DNA from: DASUPK01 sp963695805
GTDB lineage: Bacteria; Actinomycetota; Thermoleophilia; Solirubrobacterales; 70-9
DNA: 64,000 nucleotides
NCBI GenBank assembly: GCA_963695805.1
Contig: CAVOHV010000003.1
Location: 248,001-312,000, forward strand
Direction: 5' to 3'
In this document: positions 48,765-56,518 of the stretch, one piece after another
Position numbering within the stretch: the stretch's first letter is position 1
Layout of the letters: each line of letters starts with the position of its first letter
Translations under genes and position numbers: made by a program
Notes under the pieces: model-generated
Seen by the model: the letters and a program-made list of their open reading frames with translations, nothing else
The model's database searches: none
Told to the model about the DNA's origin: nothing

Positions 48765-50138
48765 CTAGGCGGCCCGCCTCAAGTTCGTCCGCGACTTACA
48801 ACCGGAGATTGCCGACTTCAGCGTGCTGACGGGCGTGAGGCCGGGGATCGGATCGTCGCCTGGCGGCGGGCCGATGACGCGATCGAGACCGAACTTGCGC
48901 GCCTCCGCGACCCGCCGGTCGGCGTGCGCCACGTAGCGGACCTCACCGGTGAGACCGAGCTCGCCGAAGCAGGCGAGCGGTTTGCCGCCGGACTCCAGGG
49001 CCCGGCCGGAGTTGGCTGAGGCGACCGCCAGGGCGACTGCGAGGTCGGCGCCCGGCTCGTCCACGCGGATGCCGCCGGCCACGTTGACGAAGACGTCGGC
49101 CGCCGAGAGCGAGATGCCGCCGTGTCGCGTCAGCACCGCTAGGACGAGCGCCAGCCGGTTGCGATCGACTCCCGTCGCCGTGCGGCGTGGCGGCACGATC
49201 TCGGTCGGAGCGACCAGCGCCTGAACTTCGACCAGCACCGGCCGGCTCCCCTCCATCGCGCAGAGCACTACCGATCCGGGCGCGGGCCGTGCCTCGCCGA
49301 CGAAGCGAGCGGAGGGATCGGCGACCTCGATGAGGCCGCCCTGCCGCATCTCGAAGACACCGACCTCGCTGGTCGCTCCGAAGCGGTTCTTGAGGGCGCG
49401 CAGGGTCCGGAAGGTCCGCTCCCGCTCCCCCTCGAAGTGCAGGACGCAGTCCACCAGGTGCTCCAATGCCCGAGGTCCGGCCAACGAGCCCTCCTTGGTG
49501 ACGTGCCCGATCAGGATCAGCGTGACGTCGAGCCGCTTGGCGGTCTCGAGGAGCGCGGAGGTCGCCTCCCGCACGGCACCGACGCTGCCGGGCGCGGAAT
49601 CGGGCACAGCGAGGGCCTGAACGGAGTCGATCACGCAGGCGGCCGGCCGTTCCGACTCGAGCGCCGCGAGCACGCTCTCGAGCGATGGCTCGGCGAGCAT
49701 CGGCACCGACAGCGCCGCCTCACCGAGTCGCTCGGCACGCCGCCGGACCTGCGCCGCGGACTCCTCGCCGGAGACGTAGAGGACGTCGTGCCCCGCCGCG
49801 GCGATGTTGGCGAGGGCCATCCCGGCCAGCGTGCTCTTGCCGATCCCGGGTGCCCCGCCGAGGAGAACGAGTGAACCCGGCACGAGGCCGCCTCCCAGCA
49901 CTCGGTCGAGCTCCGCGATACCCGTGCCGAGTCGCTCCGAGCGTTCTGCCTTGACATCGCGGAGTGCGACCGGCTTGGGGGCGGTCGGCCGGCCTGCGCC
50001 ACCGCCGCGGCGACTCGGGGACGGGGCACTCACCTGCTCGAGTGTGTTCCAGGCACCACAGCCCGGACACTGCCCGGTCCAGGTGAGCGCGGCGTGTCCG
50101 CACTCGCTGCACCTGAAGGCTTTGCCCTTGCCGGCCAC
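48765..50138 (-). CDS. radA: DNA repair protein RadA
   Basis: 457 residues. C4 zinc finger FRCSECGHAALTWTGQCPGC (Cys10, 13, 24, 27), Walker A GAPGIGKST (95-103), CVIDSVQALAVPDSAPGSVG Walker B region, the RadA signature KNRFG near 250, and a Lon-protease-like C-terminal domain (LSAADVFVNVAGGIRVDEPG). A branch-migration helicase in recombination. GTG 50138 follows TAGCCT by 6 nt. Precedes disA by 73 nt plus the leader region. Confidence 0.96.
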   Translation of the reverse strand: MAGKGKAFRCSECGHAALTWTGQCPGCGAWNTLEQVSAPSPSRRGGGAGRPTAPKPVALRDVKAERSERLGTGIAELDRVLGGGLVPGSLVLLGGAPGIGKSTLAGMALANIAAAGHDVLYVSGEESAAQVRRRAERLGEAALSVPMLAEPSLESVLAALESERPAACVIDSVQALAVPDSAPGSVGAVREATSALLETAKRLDVTLILIGHVTKEGSLAGPRALEHLVDCVLHFEGERERTFRTLRALKNRFGATSEVGVFEMRQGGLIEVADPSARFVGEARPAPGSVVLCAMEGSRPVLVEVQALVAPTEIVPPRRTATGVDRNRLALVLAVLTRHGGISLSAADVFVNVAGGIRVDEPGADLAVALAVASANSGRALESGGKPLACFGELGLTGEVRYVAHADRRVAEARKFGLDRVIGPPPGDDPIPGLTPVSTLKSAISGCKSRTNLRRAA

Positions 50139-50196
50139 TGGTCCAGGCTAGGGATGGCACCTGACGGTTCTCGCGCGGGCCGTGGAGAGTGGGCGC

Positions 50197-50850
50197 CTAC
50201 TTCGTGTCGGGATCGACGAGCCTGCCGAAGAGAAGGTCGAAGAGCGGGACGTAGACGTCGAGAGGCACCGCGGCCGGATCGACCATGTGCTGGACCACGA
50301 GCCCAACGTCGAGGGCGATCATCGCGCTTGCGATCTGTTCGGGTGGGAGCGGCGGCTCCCGACCCACCTCCCTGAACACGTCCTTGCTCTGCTGGGCTAG
50401 CAGCGCGCGATTGCCGGTCCAGAACGTCGCAGCAAGCTTGCGGAATTCCTCGTCGCGCGTCGCCTGCGTCAGGCACTCGAGCCAAAGCCGGAGCAACCAG
50501 TCGCCATCGTCCTCCTCGTACATTTCGCGCATGCGCTCGATCCCCCATCGCAGTCGCTCGCGGGGCGTCCCCGGCTGTGCCTCCGCCTCCTCAGCCATTT
50601 GCGCATACCGTCGGTAGACGCGATCCTGGAGTAGCTCCACGAACAGCTCGTCCTTGCTCTTGAAGTTGGAGTAGAAGGCTCCCCGGGTGAAGCCCGCCTC
50701 GGCGGTGATCTCCTCGACGCTCGAGCCGTGGAGGCCACGGCGCAGAAACAGCTGTTCCGCGGCGTCCAGCAGACGCGCGCGTGTCTCGGCCTGCTTCTCC
50801 TTCCGCGTCAGGCGCTTCGGCGCGCCGGTCGCCTCGTCGGAAGTGGCCAC
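50197..50850 (-). CDS. TetR-family transcriptional regulator
   Basis: 217 residues. N-terminal HTH: ARLLDAAEQLFLRRGLHGSS, VEEITAEAGFTRGAFYSNFK, followed by a mostly helical ligand domain (RWGIERMREMYEEDDGDWLL). Lies 2 nt after the membrane protein gene 50853-51308, so both form one unit that diverges from the small membrane protein and yrbE. The palindrome at 51311-51331 is the likely operator (inference). Confidence 0.9.
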   Translation of the reverse strand: MATSDEATGAPKRLTRKEKQAETRARLLDAAEQLFLRRGLHGSSVEEITAEAGFTRGAFYSNFKSKDELFVELLQDRVYRRYAQMAEEAEAQPGTPRERLRWGIERMREMYEEDDGDWLLRLWLECLTQATRDEEFRKLAATFWTGNRALLAQQSKDVFREVGREPPLPPEQIASAMIALDVGLVVQHMVDPAAVPLDVYVPLFDLLFGRLVDPDTK

Positions 50851-50852
50851 GA

Positions 50853-51308
50853 TCAGAAGAGCGGCTGGTTCGGGAGGGGTGAACCCGCGAAGAAGAAGAA
50901 CCAGATCTCGAACGCGACGATCGCCAGTACGGCCACGAGAATGAACAGCCGCTCGATTGGATCGCTCCCTCGGCTGGCCGTGCTCAACGGCTCATCCCGA
51001 AAGCTGCGATTCCAGGACATCCGTCTCTGCCGCGCCTGTTGCTCCGCCTCCCCGACCCAGCGCCCGCGCAGGTGGGATCCCAGGAATAGGACGAGCCAGT
51101 AGGAGACCAGGATTCCGGTCGTGATCAGGATCGCCAGCGAAGGCGTCAGCTCACGCTTGGTGCCCGCGACCTGCGACGCGATCCAGATCCAGGCGAGTGG
51201 AATGCCGAGAGCCACGATGACCGCCAGCACCAGTCCGGACGCCTCGGAGGCGATGCCCCTAACACGGTGACGTGGGTGCGGCTGCGAGCTGTCGGGCGCC
51301 TGCCGCAT
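50853..51308 (-). CDS. Uncharacterised membrane protein, paralogue of the 53023-53469 gene
   Basis: 151 residues with three hydrophobic helices: GLVLAVIVALGIPLAWIWIA, ILITTGILVSYWLVLFLGSH and LFILVAVLAIVAFEIWFFFF. Between helices 2 and 3 is WNRSFRDEP...SDPIERLF. The same architecture and motif (WNRSMRDTP...SDPVERLF, TGILVSYY, FFAGAPFP) occurs in the protein encoded at 53023-53469, so they are paralogues flanking the YrbE pseudogene. Found in operon with TetR. Confidence 0.75.
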   Translation of the reverse strand: MRQAPDSSQPHPRHRVRGIASEASGLVLAVIVALGIPLAWIWIASQVAGTKRELTPSLAILITTGILVSYWLVLFLGSHLRGRWVGEAEQQARQRRMSWNRSFRDEPLSTASRGSDPIERLFILVAVLAIVAFEIWFFFFAGSPLPNQPLF

Positions 51309-51310
51309 CT

Positions 51311-51331
51311 TAGATACAACATTGTATTCTA
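51311..51331. promoter_or_regulatory. Palindromic operator between TetR unit and yrbE unit
   Basis: TAGATACAACATTGTATTCTA: arms TAGATACAA and TTGTATTCTA pair with one mismatch around CA. It overlaps TATTCT, the -10 for the gene at 51339 (8 nt before its ATG), and lies 3 nt from the start of the opposite gene. AT-rich in a GC-rich region, which is typical for a repressor site. Confidence 0.65.
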
Positions 51332-51338
51332 AAACACC

Positions 51339-51596
51339 ATGTATCTGGGAGGTCGGAGTGCCGGTCCTAGCCGCAACGCCGCACGGTACTGGGGTCGGGC
51401 AAGTGGAGCCGGCGACCGGCTCCTGCCGGTTCTCGGGGCAATTTCGCTACTCCTCCTCATTCCGGCACTCTGGATTTGGCTTTTCTACAGCGGCGGGTTC
51501 GGTGCCGGGGTGGTCTACGGCGGCGGAATGGGCCTCTGCGCACTCGCCGCCGGCATCGGTTTCGCGATGATCCGGATCCTCGAGGGTGGGCGATGA
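51339..51596 (+). CDS. Small membrane protein, 85 aa
   Basis: Two hydrophobic helices: LLPVLGAISLLLLIPALWIW and GVVYGGGMGLCALAAGIGFA. The N-terminus is polar and basic. ATG 51339 lies 8 nt after TATTCT. Its TGA overlaps the ATG of the YrbE pseudogene (ATGA), so it is coupled to that transporter. No family recognised. Confidence 0.65.
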   Translation: MYLGGRSAGPSRNAARYWGRASGAGDRLLPVLGAISLLLLIPALWIWLFYSGGFGAGVVYGGGMGLCALAAGIGFAMIRILEGGR

Positions 51597-52400
51597 ATAG
51601 CTGGTTGCAGGTGCCCCGGTCGTGGATCGGGAGCCTGGGCGACATCGTCGGCTTCTCCGTACGCACGGCCGTCCTGGTCTGGAACGGCCGCGTCTTCCAG
51701 TTCTTCGGCGAGGCGCTGCGCCAGGCCGGGATCCTGATCCTCGGCTCGACGCTGGTGATCTGGGGACTCGTCTTCATCATCGGCCTGCAGTGTGGGATCG
51801 AGGGCGCCTACCTGCTGCGGGCGCAGGGAGCTCCCGCCTACGCCGGCGTCTTCTCCGCTTGGTGCGACCTCCGCGAGCTCGTCCCGAGCTCGTCCCCTAC
51901 GCCTTCGGTTACATGCTGGCCGCCAAGGTGGGCATGGGGATCGTCGCAGAGCTCGGCGCGATGAGGATCTCCGACGAGATCGACGCACTCGAGGTGATCG
52001 GCGTGCCGCCGGTGACGTTTCTTGGGGCTGCGAGGCTGCTCGCCGCCTGGATCGTCCTTCCGTTCATGTACCTGGGGGCGGTCGGGGTCGCGTACCTCGC
52101 GAGCTGGATCGCGGTCGTTGAGCAGATCGGGGACGTTTCCTCCGGCGGCTACTTCCTGATCTTCTGGATGTTCCAGAACCCGCCCGACCTCGTATTCAGC
52201 CTGATCAAGGGATGTCGATGGCCACCGTCATCGTGCTCGTCGGCTGCTACTACGGCTACACGGCCAGCGGGGGGCCCGTGGGGGTCGGCAGAGCCACCGC
52301 CAAGTCGATGTTCCTCAACATCATCCTCGTGCACCTCGTCGGGATGCTGGGCACGCTGGCCTTCTGGGGCGCGAATCCGCGCGCTCCGATCGGCGGCTGA
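51593..52400 (+). pseudogene. YrbE/MlaE-type ABC permease (Mce-associated), broken by two frameshifts
   Basis: Three frames together give a complete MlaE permease: MNSWLQVPRSWIGSLGDIVG ... GIEGAYLLRAQGAPAYAGVF; then YAFGYMLAAKVGMGIVAELG, RISDEIDALEVIGVPPVTFL, ending PDLVFSLIKG; then MSMATVIVLVGCYYGYTASG ... FWGANPRAPIGG. The first break (near 51885-51900) is an 11-bp tandem duplication GAGCTCGTCCC; the second (near 52212) is a 1-bp loss (AAGGGATG for AAGGGCATG). It starts ATG 51593 overlapping the previous stop. Only one yrbE is present and there are no mce genes in this window, unlike a full mce operon. Confidence 0.85.
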
Positions 52401-52409
52401 CGTCTGGCT

Positions 52410-52958
52410 CTACTTGCGCAGCACCAGCCGGTGGATGTTGATCACGCCCCGGACGCTGGTCTCGACAGCCCACCGGCGCCCCACCTGCTCGAAGAATGCC
52501 TCGGCCGCGGGGCGACTGGGATCGGCGATCCAGGCCTCGGGCGCCAGCTGTGGCAGCAACTCGAGCAACTGGGCGACACCCGGCCGCTCGTAGAGGACGT
52601 CGGCGGCGAGCACGAGGTCGAACGGGGCCCGCTCGATCAGCTCGGCGGGGTCGACCCAATCGACCGGCAGGGTTTCGACCTCGAGCCCGTTCTGTCTGGC
52701 GTTGCGCTCGACCAGGTCAAGCGCTTCCGCGTCGGAATCCGTGGCCAGGACCGTCGCCCCGCCGCGGACGGCGGCGATGCTCGGGATGCCGAGCCCACAG
52801 CCGAGCTCGACCACGCGCAGGCCCTCGAGGGAACGGCCCGAGAGCTCGCGCGCCAGGGCCACGCCGCTGCGCCAGATGATGGACCAGTAGGGCGCGAGCG
52901 GCGCCCACTCGACCGGCCCGTCGTCGGGGATCTCAGCGCCGTCGATGGGCTGGGACAT
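52410..52958 (-). CDS. Class I SAM-dependent methyltransferase (lysine methyltransferase-like)
   Basis: 182 residues. SAM loop VVELGCGLGIPSIAAVRGGA, VLATDSDAEALDLVERNARQ, DLVLAADVLYERPGVAQLLE (D-V-L-Y catalytic region). This fits the METTL/ETFB-type protein lysine methyltransferase group. The usual N-terminal strand pair of the family (FGWELVPATVELPGGSLRMS) is encoded upstream of ATG 52958 in frame back to a CTG at 53030, but that stretch has no ATG, GTG or TTG, so a non-standard start is possible. Overlaps no gene but abuts the paralogous membrane gene. Confidence 0.82.
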   Translation of the reverse strand: MSQPIDGAEIPDDGPVEWAPLAPYWSIIWRSGVALARELSGRSLEGLRVVELGCGLGIPSIAAVRGGATVLATDSDAEALDLVERNARQNGLEVETLPVDWVDPAELIERAPFDLVLAADVLYERPGVAQLLELLPQLAPEAWIADPSRPAAEAFFEQVGRRWAVETSVRGVINIHRLVLRK

Positions 52959-53022
52959 CCGGAGCGAGCCGCCCGGCAGCTCAACCGTCGCGGGGACGAG
53001 CTCCCAGCCGAAGGGGGCCGGG

Positions 53023-53469
53023 TCAACCAGGACTGCTCGGGAAGGGCGCCCCGGCGAAGAAGGCGAACCAGACCAGGAAGGCGATCAGGGAGACGACCGC
53101 GGTGGCGACGAACAGCCGCTCAACAGGGTCGCTCTGGTGGTCGCCAGGCTTGTATGGGGTGTCGCGCATGCTGCGGTTCCACGGGTCGCGCCCGCTCAGC
53201 CGCTGCGGCCGGCCGGTCTGGCGACGCAGGAGGCGCGCCCGAACCCAGGAGGCGATCAGCAGCAGTCCGTAGTAGGAGACCAGGATGCCCGTGCCGATGA
53301 AGGCCGCGACCGGCCCGTTCACCGCCCCGGTCTTCGCGTAGAACTGCGAGGCGAGAAAGATCCAGAAAAGGGGCACGCCGAAGCCGATCAGCAGGGCCCC
53401 CACGATCGTGAACGCGGTGGAGCCCGTACCGAGGATTACTCTCCTGATCGTTGCGAGCACTGCGGTCAT
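53023..53469 (-). CDS. Uncharacterised membrane protein, paralogue of 50853-51308
   Basis: 148 residues. Helices: AFTIVGALLIGFGVPLFWIF, FIGTGILVSYYGLLLIASWV, and VATAVVSLIAFLVWFAFFAG. Shares with the 50853 protein the WNRSxRD...SDPxERLF motif and the helix layout. Start ATG 53469 (MTAVLATIRR) has GAGGG upstream; a longer frame to 53679 is rejected. Family of unknown function. Confidence 0.75.
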   Translation of the reverse strand: MTAVLATIRRVILGTGSTAFTIVGALLIGFGVPLFWIFLASQFYAKTGAVNGPVAAFIGTGILVSYYGLLLIASWVRARLLRRQTGRPQRLSGRDPWNRSMRDTPYKPGDHQSDPVERLFVATAVVSLIAFLVWFAFFAGAPFPSSPG

Positions 53470-53506
53470 TGCCGGTCCCTCGCCGAGGCTGGGGGCTGGG
53501 TCGAGG

Positions 53507-54652
53507 TTAGCGGGCAGCCGCCGCAGCCTGGCGGAGATCCCGATCGGGATCGATTTCCCAGCGGCCGGCGACCTCCGCGAGCTCGGCGGTGACGGGCCAA
53601 CGATCCGGCCGTTCCTCCCCCGAGTGATCGGGAGTGGCGCCCTTGAGCGCCATGCGGCCCGTGTTGTCGCCGATCGCACGGATCTCCTCGACCTCGCTCT
53701 CGCTGAGTCGCTGCTCGGCCGGCAGGCTCGCCAGCTCCGCTCGCTTGTCCTCGATCGGGCGGGCGCCCTCCCCCAGCTCCTGGATCAGCGTCGGGACCAC
53801 GCACTCGACCGCAGGATGAGCGAGGTTCCACTGGCAGGCGAGCTGCATCGGCGTGAGCCCGGCCCGTTCCGCGATCGGCCTCAGCCGGTCGAGCTTGGCA
53901 AAGCCCTCGGCGACCCAGCCCTCCGGCCTGAAGGAGCGGTGGTCGCCCTGGGGCAGCTCGGTCTCCGGGGTGACGTCGCCCCAGAACAGCCCGCCGTAGT
54001 CGACGACTCGCGTGATCACGCGCACGCCCTGTTGCTCCGCGGCGCCGAGGGAGAGCTCCCCGGGCCAGGGCTCGAGCGGGTTGAGGATCACCATCGCCCA
54101 GTCGATGCGGTCGCCGAAGCGCTCGAAGCAGCGGACCAGGTCGAGGGTGAAGCCGTTCGCCGGCCCCGGGGCAACGCCGATCGCGTCCGCGAGGCCATCG
54201 GCGCGCAGCTGCGCCATCGCGTCCCAGACCGACTCGCTCTCGTATCCGGTGCGGTCGGGGTTGTGGAGGAGCAGGAGGTCGAAGCGGTCCTGGCCGAGCC
54301 GCTGGAGGCTGCGCTCGGCGGCCATGCGCAGATAGCCCGCGTAGTCGTCAGGGCCCCGGAGCGAGGGATCGGTGAAGCGGGGGAAGCCGCGTGGTCCCTG
54401 CCGCTCCCCCTCGTAGAAGTCGTGGCCGATCGCGCCGACCAGGCTGAAGGAGCTCCGGTCCACGCCGTCGAGGGCACGGCCCACGAGCGAGTCGGCCTCC
54501 CCCTGGCCGTAGGCGTCGGCCGTCATCACGGTGTCGATCCCGTCCCCGGGCCGCAGCAGGGCTTCGAGCCGCTCTGGCTCGATCGCCTCCCCGAAGCGCA
54601 GATAGCGCCCGCCACTCCAACTGCCGATCGCCGTTCTTTCGGGAGGTGACAT
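53507..54652 (-). CDS. Aldo/keto reductase
   Basis: 381 residues, TIM-barrel NADPH-dependent reductase: DTVMTADAYGQGEADSLVGR (catalytic Asp/Tyr region), RFDLLLLHNPDRTGYESESV, DGLADAIGVAPGPANGF, VLNPLEPW-type strand (WAMVILNPLEPWPGELS), and PMQLACQWNLAHPAVECVVP. ATG 54652 lies 7 nt after TACCGT on the minus strand, so leaderless; its -10 overlaps that of the divergent peptidase gene. Substrate unknown. Confidence 0.88.
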   Translation of the reverse strand: MSPPERTAIGSWSGGRYLRFGEAIEPERLEALLRPGDGIDTVMTADAYGQGEADSLVGRALDGVDRSSFSLVGAIGHDFYEGERQGPRGFPRFTDPSLRGPDDYAGYLRMAAERSLQRLGQDRFDLLLLHNPDRTGYESESVWDAMAQLRADGLADAIGVAPGPANGFTLDLVRCFERFGDRIDWAMVILNPLEPWPGELSLGAAEQQGVRVITRVVDYGGLFWGDVTPETELPQGDHRSFRPEGWVAEGFAKLDRLRPIAERAGLTPMQLACQWNLAHPAVECVVPTLIQELGEGARPIEDKRAELASLPAEQRLSESEVEEIRAIGDNTGRMALKGATPDHSGEERPDRWPVTAELAEVAGRWEIDPDRDLRQAAAAAR

Positions 54653-54659
54653 GTGGCGA

Positions 54660-54669
54660 ACGGTAGCGT
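54660..54669. promoter_or_regulatory. Overlapping divergent -10 elements
   Basis: TAGCGT (54664-54669, plus strand) lies 7 nt before GTG 54677, and TACCGT (54665-54660, minus strand) lies 7 nt before ATG 54652. The two hexamers share two bases, so RNA polymerase can probably serve only one gene at a time. Confidence 0.55.
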
Positions 54670-54676
54670 TGAGTGC

Positions 54677-56518
54677 GTGACGCCCAGCGCCGCCGCCACC
54701 CTCGACGAGGTCACCTGGAACCTCTCCGACCTGCTGAAGGGCGACGGCGTCGGGGACGCCGAGAGAGACGAGGACGCGGTGAGCGCCCTGCTCGACCGCG
54801 CCGACCGGCTCGCCGAGGAGTTCGCCGGAGCGTATGAGGGGCGGGTCGACGAGCTGGACGGCCCCGGGCTCATCGAGGCGATGAACCGGTTGGCCGAGAT
54901 CTCAGAGCTCGCGGGTCGGGCCGGCAGCTACGCGCAGCTTCGCTTCGCCGCCGACACCGAGGACCCCGCCAACGGCGCCCTCGTGCAGATGGTGGGCGAG
55001 CGTGGCACGGCGATTCAGACCAGGCTGCTCTTCTTCGAGCTCGAGTGGGTCGAGGTCCCCGACGAGCGGGCGGAGGAGCTGCTGGCGACGGACGGCCTCG
55101 ACTTCGCGCGCCACTATCTGCGGACCCAGCGGCGCTATCGGCCGCATCTGCTCTCCAAGCCGGAGGAGACGATCGCCACCGAGCTCTCCGTGACCGGCCG
55201 GTCGGCGTGGACCCGGCTGTTCGACGAGCTCACCTCGGCGATCCGCGTCGATCTGCGGGATACGGACGATCCCGTCTCGCTCGACGTCGCGCTGGCCCGG
55301 CTGGCCGATCCCGACCGTGAGACGCGTCGCTCCACCGCCGAGGCGGTGACGGCCGCACTCGAGCCGGGGCTCCGCACACGCACCTACGTCTTCAACACCC
55401 TGCTTCAGGACAAGTCGATCAAGGACCGGCTGCGCTCCTATCCGCACTGGCTCGCCTCCCGGAACCTCTCCAACGAGGCGTCTGACGAGTCGGTGCAGGC
55501 GCTGGTCGAGGCGGTACGAGGCCGCTACGGGCTGGCCCGGCGCTGGTACGAGACCAAGGCGAGACTGCTCGGCATCGATCGGCTGGCGGACTACGACCGC
55601 ATGGCGGCGGTCACCAGCGACGACGAGGAGGTCCCCTGGGAGGCGGGCCGCCACCTGGTCCTCGATTCCTTCGCCTCCTTCTCCGACCGGGCGGCGGGTG
55701 TCGTCGAGCACTTCTTCGCGGACCGCTGGATCGACGCTCCGCCGACATCGGTGAAGAGGGGCGGCGCCTTCAGTGCCTCGACGGTCCCCTCGGTCCACCC
55801 GTACGTGCTGCTCAACTACACCGGCAGGCGCCGCGACGTGATGACGCTCGCCCACGAGCTCGGCCACGGGCTCCACCAGACCCTCGCCCGCGAGCAGGGC
55901 GTCTTCCACCAGAACACGCCGCTGACCGTCGCCGAGACGGCATCCGTGTTCGCCGAGGAGATCGTCTTCGGGAGGTTGCTCCAGCAGTCGGAGACGCCGG
56001 AGTCACGCCTGAGCCTGCTGGCGGAGGCGATCGAGGGACAGATCGCCACCGTATTCCGTCAGATCGCGATGAACCAGTTCGAGGATCGCGTGCACACGGC
56101 CCGCCGGACCGACGGCGAGCTTCCGGTCGAGGGCTTCGCCGAGCTCTGGGCGGAGACCCAGACCGAACTGCTCGGTGACTCCGTCGAGGTCACCGACGGC
56201 TACCGGTCCTGGTGGTCCTACGTCCCCCACTTCATCGCCACGCCCGGATACGTCTACGCCTACGCCTTCGGCCAGTTGCTCGCCCTCTCGGTCTACCGGC
56301 TCTACACCGAGCGCGGAGAGGAGATCGTGCCGGCCTACCTCGAGATGCTCGCCGCGGGCGGCTCGCGCTCGCCCGAGGAGCTCGCCGGGATTGTCGGCGT
56401 CAATCTCGGCGACCCGGGCTTCTGGGACTCGGGACTCGACCTCGTCGAGGAGCAACTCAACGCCGCGGTCGAGGCTGCCGATGCCGTCATGGCGTCGAGC
56501 AGCAGCTCCGATTCCTAG
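54677..56518 (+). CDS. M3-family metallopeptidase, oligoendopeptidase F-like
   Basis: About 613 residues. PepF N-terminal domain (TWNLSDLLKGDGV, EEFAGAYEGRVDELDGPGLI) and catalytic domain with the zinc motif LAHELGHGLHQ near residue 393 and the downstream Glu in VAETASVFAEEIVFGRLL. Cuts oligopeptides in the cytoplasm. GTG 54677 is preferred over GTG 54653 because TAGCGT lies 7 nt upstream. Stop shares CTAG with the NiCoT gene. Confidence 0.93.
   Translation: MTPSAAATLDEVTWNLSDLLKGDGVGDAERDEDAVSALLDRADRLAEEFAGAYEGRVDELDGPGLIEAMNRLAEISELAGRAGSYAQLRFAADTEDPANGALVQMVGERGTAIQTRLLFFELEWVEVPDERAEELLATDGLDFARHYLRTQRRYRPHLLSKPEETIATELSVTGRSAWTRLFDELTSAIRVDLRDTDDPVSLDVALARLADPDRETRRSTAEAVTAALEPGLRTRTYVFNTLLQDKSIKDRLRSYPHWLASRNLSNEASDESVQALVEAVRGRYGLARRWYETKARLLGIDRLADYDRMAAVTSDDEEVPWEAGRHLVLDSFASFSDRAAGVVEHFFADRWIDAPPTSVKRGGAFSASTVPSVHPYVLLNYTGRRRDVMTLAHELGHGLHQTLAREQGVFHQNTPLTVAETASVFAEEIVFGRLLQQSETPESRLSLLAEAIEGQIATVFRQIAMNQFEDRVHTARRTDGELPVEGFAELWAETQTELLGDSVEVTDGYRSWWSYVPHFIATPGYVYAYAFGQLLALSVYRLYTERGEEIVPAYLEMLAAGGSRSPEELAGIVGVNLGDPGFWDSGLDLVEEQLNAAVEAADAVMASSSSSDS

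Noticed and set aside
50197..50850. This TetR as the regulator of the ACTGG-N8-CCAGT sites
   Set aside because: Its own divergent promoter carries an unrelated palindrome (TAGATACAA...), so there is no sequence support for linking it to the beta-oxidation sites.
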